The notes under the pieces: model-generated | The model's input: only the letters and a program-made list of their open reading frames with translations | The model's database searches: none | Told to the model about the DNA's origin: nothing | Shown: positions 61,036 to 64,000 of the stretch, in pieces | How the letters are laid out: each line of letters begins with the position of its first letter | Position numbering within the stretch: position 1 is the stretch's first letter | Assembly (NCBI RefSeq): GCF_021018805.1 | Contig: NC_086248.1 | Coordinates: 60,893,985 to 60,957,984 of the forward strand | Length of the DNA stretch: 64,000 bases | Source of the DNA: Prinia subflava | Taxonomy: Eukaryota; Chordata; Aves; Passeriformes; Cisticolidae | Reading direction: 5' to 3' | Made by a program: the position numbers and the translations under genes

Positions 61036-64000
61036 TTCTGACTCTTTCAGTCAGAGATGTAGAGCTCAGTCTTCTGGGCCTTGACTGATCAAACTCTTTT
61101 TAATATATTTTTATATTTAGGACTAAATTTGGCCTCCAAAGTACCTCACACTGGCTTCTGGGTTGTTCTTGCTTGCATTTAGCTGACACTGTCATACTAG
61201 GCCCATTGCAACTTCAAAGTATTCTTGCACTGAAAGTAAAATTTGTCCACTAAACATTTAAGTTAGTCCTTAACAAACTGGGCTTACCAGTGTCCAGTCC
61301 TCCTGCAGTGAGGTGAGTTTCTTGTGAAGATGATTAATCAACTTTGTGTTCTATTAATACTGAACACTTGAGATGTGAGAATTGGGACCTTGTCTTTACT
61401 TGCTTTAATTCTTGGAACAAATACACTTCTTGATGAGGGAAATGCTGCAATTAGGAATCTGTTTTGCTCTGCCTTTTCTTTTCAGCAGATGTGTAACATG
61501 AGAGGTCTCTTCTCCTCCCTTCCTGGAAATCTCCTCCTTTATGTCCTCCATATTCCACACTACTCATGTCAGTTGTCTCAAATCAAAAGGCATTAATTTA
61601 ATTACAAGAGCTAATGTGCTCTGTACTTACTAAGCACTGGCATGTTTTGAATAACTCACTGCAATGGCTGCCTCTTTATTATTGTCAGTTGCACTGGCAC
61701 TGGGGTACTGGGTTCAACTGTGATAATGTCTTCAATTAATAGTGCAGTAAACCAAGCACTAAAGCTGAATGTCTTTTACCTCTTCCTGCTGCCTTCAGTA
61801 CCATAGGCCAGTCTCAACTGCTGCTCCTGAACCTTCCTGTACATGAACGATTTGTAACACATTTCTTAACATTCCAGCATGCTCCATTCCTGCAGGCGAC
61901 TCTCTGAAGTGAATTTCACTCAAGTGAATTTTATTTTTTAGTCACAGATATTACAGAGCTTTATGCTGTTTTTTTCTTGCCAAATAAATTACAGTAACTG
62001 TTCTACCTCTGTCAGACTTCTTTCTAAAAGGGTATCATCTACCTTACTGCATTAAATAATCTGTAATAGCTACAGATCACTGTTATTTTCTTATGTTAAC
62101 CTAATGATCCTGCCTCAGACGGCAAAAATATGGGGACCTAAAAGCATCTTCCATTTAATAATCTCTTTTTAATGTACATCGTTGACAGAATGTCACACAA
62201 AAATTGGGATAGCACTATTACTGAGAGCACTTACATGGCCGTTCATATTAAAATGAATGGAAGAGGGGCTCAAAGAGTCTATTTGATTCCTAGAATGAAA
62301 GTTTTACGAAGAAATGTTCCCTTTAATGTCTGACATTCATAATAGGCCAAGGCAGATTCCAGGAATTATTAGTTTCCTATTTTAGTACTCGTATCAGTAA
62401 GAACCGCTTACATTAGCGTCCAAGTGAAATGAGGTTAGATGCCCTGAACTGGAATATCAAGTGGCAGCAGAATGCAGTATGTACATGCCCTCTGTTCTCC
62501 TCAGCCCCATCCATTTCACAAGGCGTGAAGATGAGGCAGGCTGCCCTGGATTTAAAGCCATCAGTGAGGATTGCTCTTGCCACCTTTATCCGAATCTTAA
62601 AATGATTGCTGTTGCCCTTGTTAGCAAATGATTACCAAGGGCCACGTACAGAAATAGCAAGTTATTTGTAGAAAATGACAAGTGCTGAGCCCCTGCAGGA
62701 CTGGAGGAGCAGCCAGCCTGGTGGCTGAAGGTGATTGTCCTTCTCTCAGTGTAAAATGGGCCACTCACTGAGGGTCACTCTGTGCCAGCTCTGGAATAAC
62801 ATGGAAAATATAGCTCTTGTTCACATTCTTACATCTTGCACTTCACTGGCAAAGGCATCATGAATGTTTGGATTATACAGGTCTGTGAAAATGGCCCTGA
62901 GAGTGTCCATCCTGGCAGTAAACAACCTAATATTTTCAATGTACTCTCACAGTACCCTCTTCACCACCTACTTGCTAATTCCAGCATTTCAGCTTACAGA
63001 GAAAAGCAGCAGCAGAATTGTGTTAAACCATCTAAAGAAGTGAGGCGCTCATACTGGCCCCCTGTCTCATGGAGGCTTACACAAGTGCCTAACCTTATGC
63101 AGTGTTGAGCGCTCACTTTGAAATTAGAGGATTATTTACAGTGCCTAAAATTCAACAAGCACATATCTTCCAACTAATTTATCTCTGTAAATGCTGTGTG
63201 AGTGTGTAAAACCCGTCCTGTGCTTTTTTGAAGAAAAACAATGTGAAAACAACCTAAGTGAACTTTACAGGGAGAGGGGCAGAGGACCATCATTGTTTAG
63301 AAAGAAGCTGCCACAGTTCCCAAACAATTATAAATATGTAGTAGCCTCCCACAGCTACTCCATATTCTGTCTTGAATTACTGGTGAACTAGAGAGCTGTC
63401 AAGTCACAGAGGTCAGGCTGCCTCTTTTCCAATTACTGGGTCACATGAAATACTTTTCCTCGTGTTACTTTTCCATGAGTGCAGAAGACATGTTGCTCAT
63501 TCATAAATGGAAAAGGATGTGGTTAGCTAACTATGTTCATTTTTTTTATTCACAGAGACAGTGATTTTGTAAACTGGATTCTGAAAAAAAAAAAGAATTT
63601 CCTTGGGTTCAGAAATACAGCAGTGTTCTTTTTACTTTTATACATTCCCATGTTGGTATTTCTGAAACAAATGTCACGGACTTAAATTTTTGTAGTATAT
63701 GGTATCTTAAAGTAAGGGCTTTTGTGCCATGCAGAAAAATGGGAGTGTGGATATCACTGAAGAATGTGCCATTTATTTCTGCAGAATCTTCCTTTCAAAT
63801 CTGCGTGCCTGGAAAGGACATCCACATGGTTAGTCTATTATGGTGTATTAGTCATTGCCCCTTAGTCACCCTGGGCAATTTGAAAAAATAATCTTGAAAT
63901 AATTTTAAATTTAAAGTAGTTAAATATCCAAATTTATAAAGCTAGCTGTTAGTGGACCCAAAATCTCAGGCTGAGTGCCCCAACTCTATAAACTCTCTGC

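Larger units (their letters stand above)
57421..64000 (+). other. presumed intron, no further exon found
   Basis: No second exon with convincing splice sites was found. The stretch has short duplications at 58118-58162 and 60281-60337 and a CR1 tail at 60985-61035. The segment 62100-62680 is repeat-free with retained CpGs and may be conserved regulatory DNA. A fair acceptor-like sequence (ttcttttgcttttcag) ends at 60001 but no good donor follows. Confidence 0.45.

Noticed and set aside
1..64000. CRISPR array, bacterial operon or viral gene cluster
   Set aside because: No spaced identical repeats, no dense gene packing and no ribosome binding sites; all tandem arrays are head-to-tail simple repeats in vertebrate DNA.

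Overview
The window is bird nuclear DNA, most likely from a passerine. Four pieces of CR1-type LINE have the 3' ends and ORF2 remnants typical of avian CR1. One repeat at 41733-41875 has a degraded tRNA-Ile head joined to a CR1 3' tail, the layout of the passerine SINE family known as TguSINE1 in zebra finch. The rest is AT-rich, intron-sparse, microsatellite-bearing vertebrate sequence. There is no operon structure, ribosome binding site or phage or bacterial gene. I found no convincing protein-coding exon: every long open frame lies in a repeat, a GC-rich minisatellite or low-complexity DNA.

Layout on the + strand. 1 to about 1040 looks like the distal 3' UTR of a gene that enters from the left. 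It ends in a clear AATAAA hexamer with a GT-rich downstream element, and I recognise it from memory, not from an alignment, as the end of ZEB2. 1041 to about 42170 is intergenic. It holds two minus-strand CR1 copies (7391-7955, 8927-9232) that flank a GC-rich patch with two unrelated minisatellites, a plus-strand CR1 ORF2 relic (16940-17634), a much older minus-strand CR1/L3-like LINE (37010-37870), the SINE, and simple repeats. 42178-42830 is promoter-like: two CpG-dense clusters, then a CCAAT box overlapping an ACTACAA-type motif.

42900-64000 is probably 5' intron of the gene served by that promoter. It contains one well-formed candidate noncoding exon (57338-57420), a possible old LTR, an ancient CR1 tail and a few short palindromes and repeats. 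In mammals ZEB2 is followed on the same strand, some tens of kb downstream, by the GTDC1 promoter. The order and orientation here fit that arrangement, so the best overall reading is the ZEB2-GTDC1 intergenic interval plus the start of GTDC1. GTDC1 itself is inferred from synteny; I could not find its first coding exon.

I saw no sign of a new enzymatic, defence or mobile system. The items most worth checking are the 83-bp exon, the CpG-island promoter, the paired minisatellites, an 18-bp perfect palindrome and several repeat-free stretches that look like conserved regulatory DNA.
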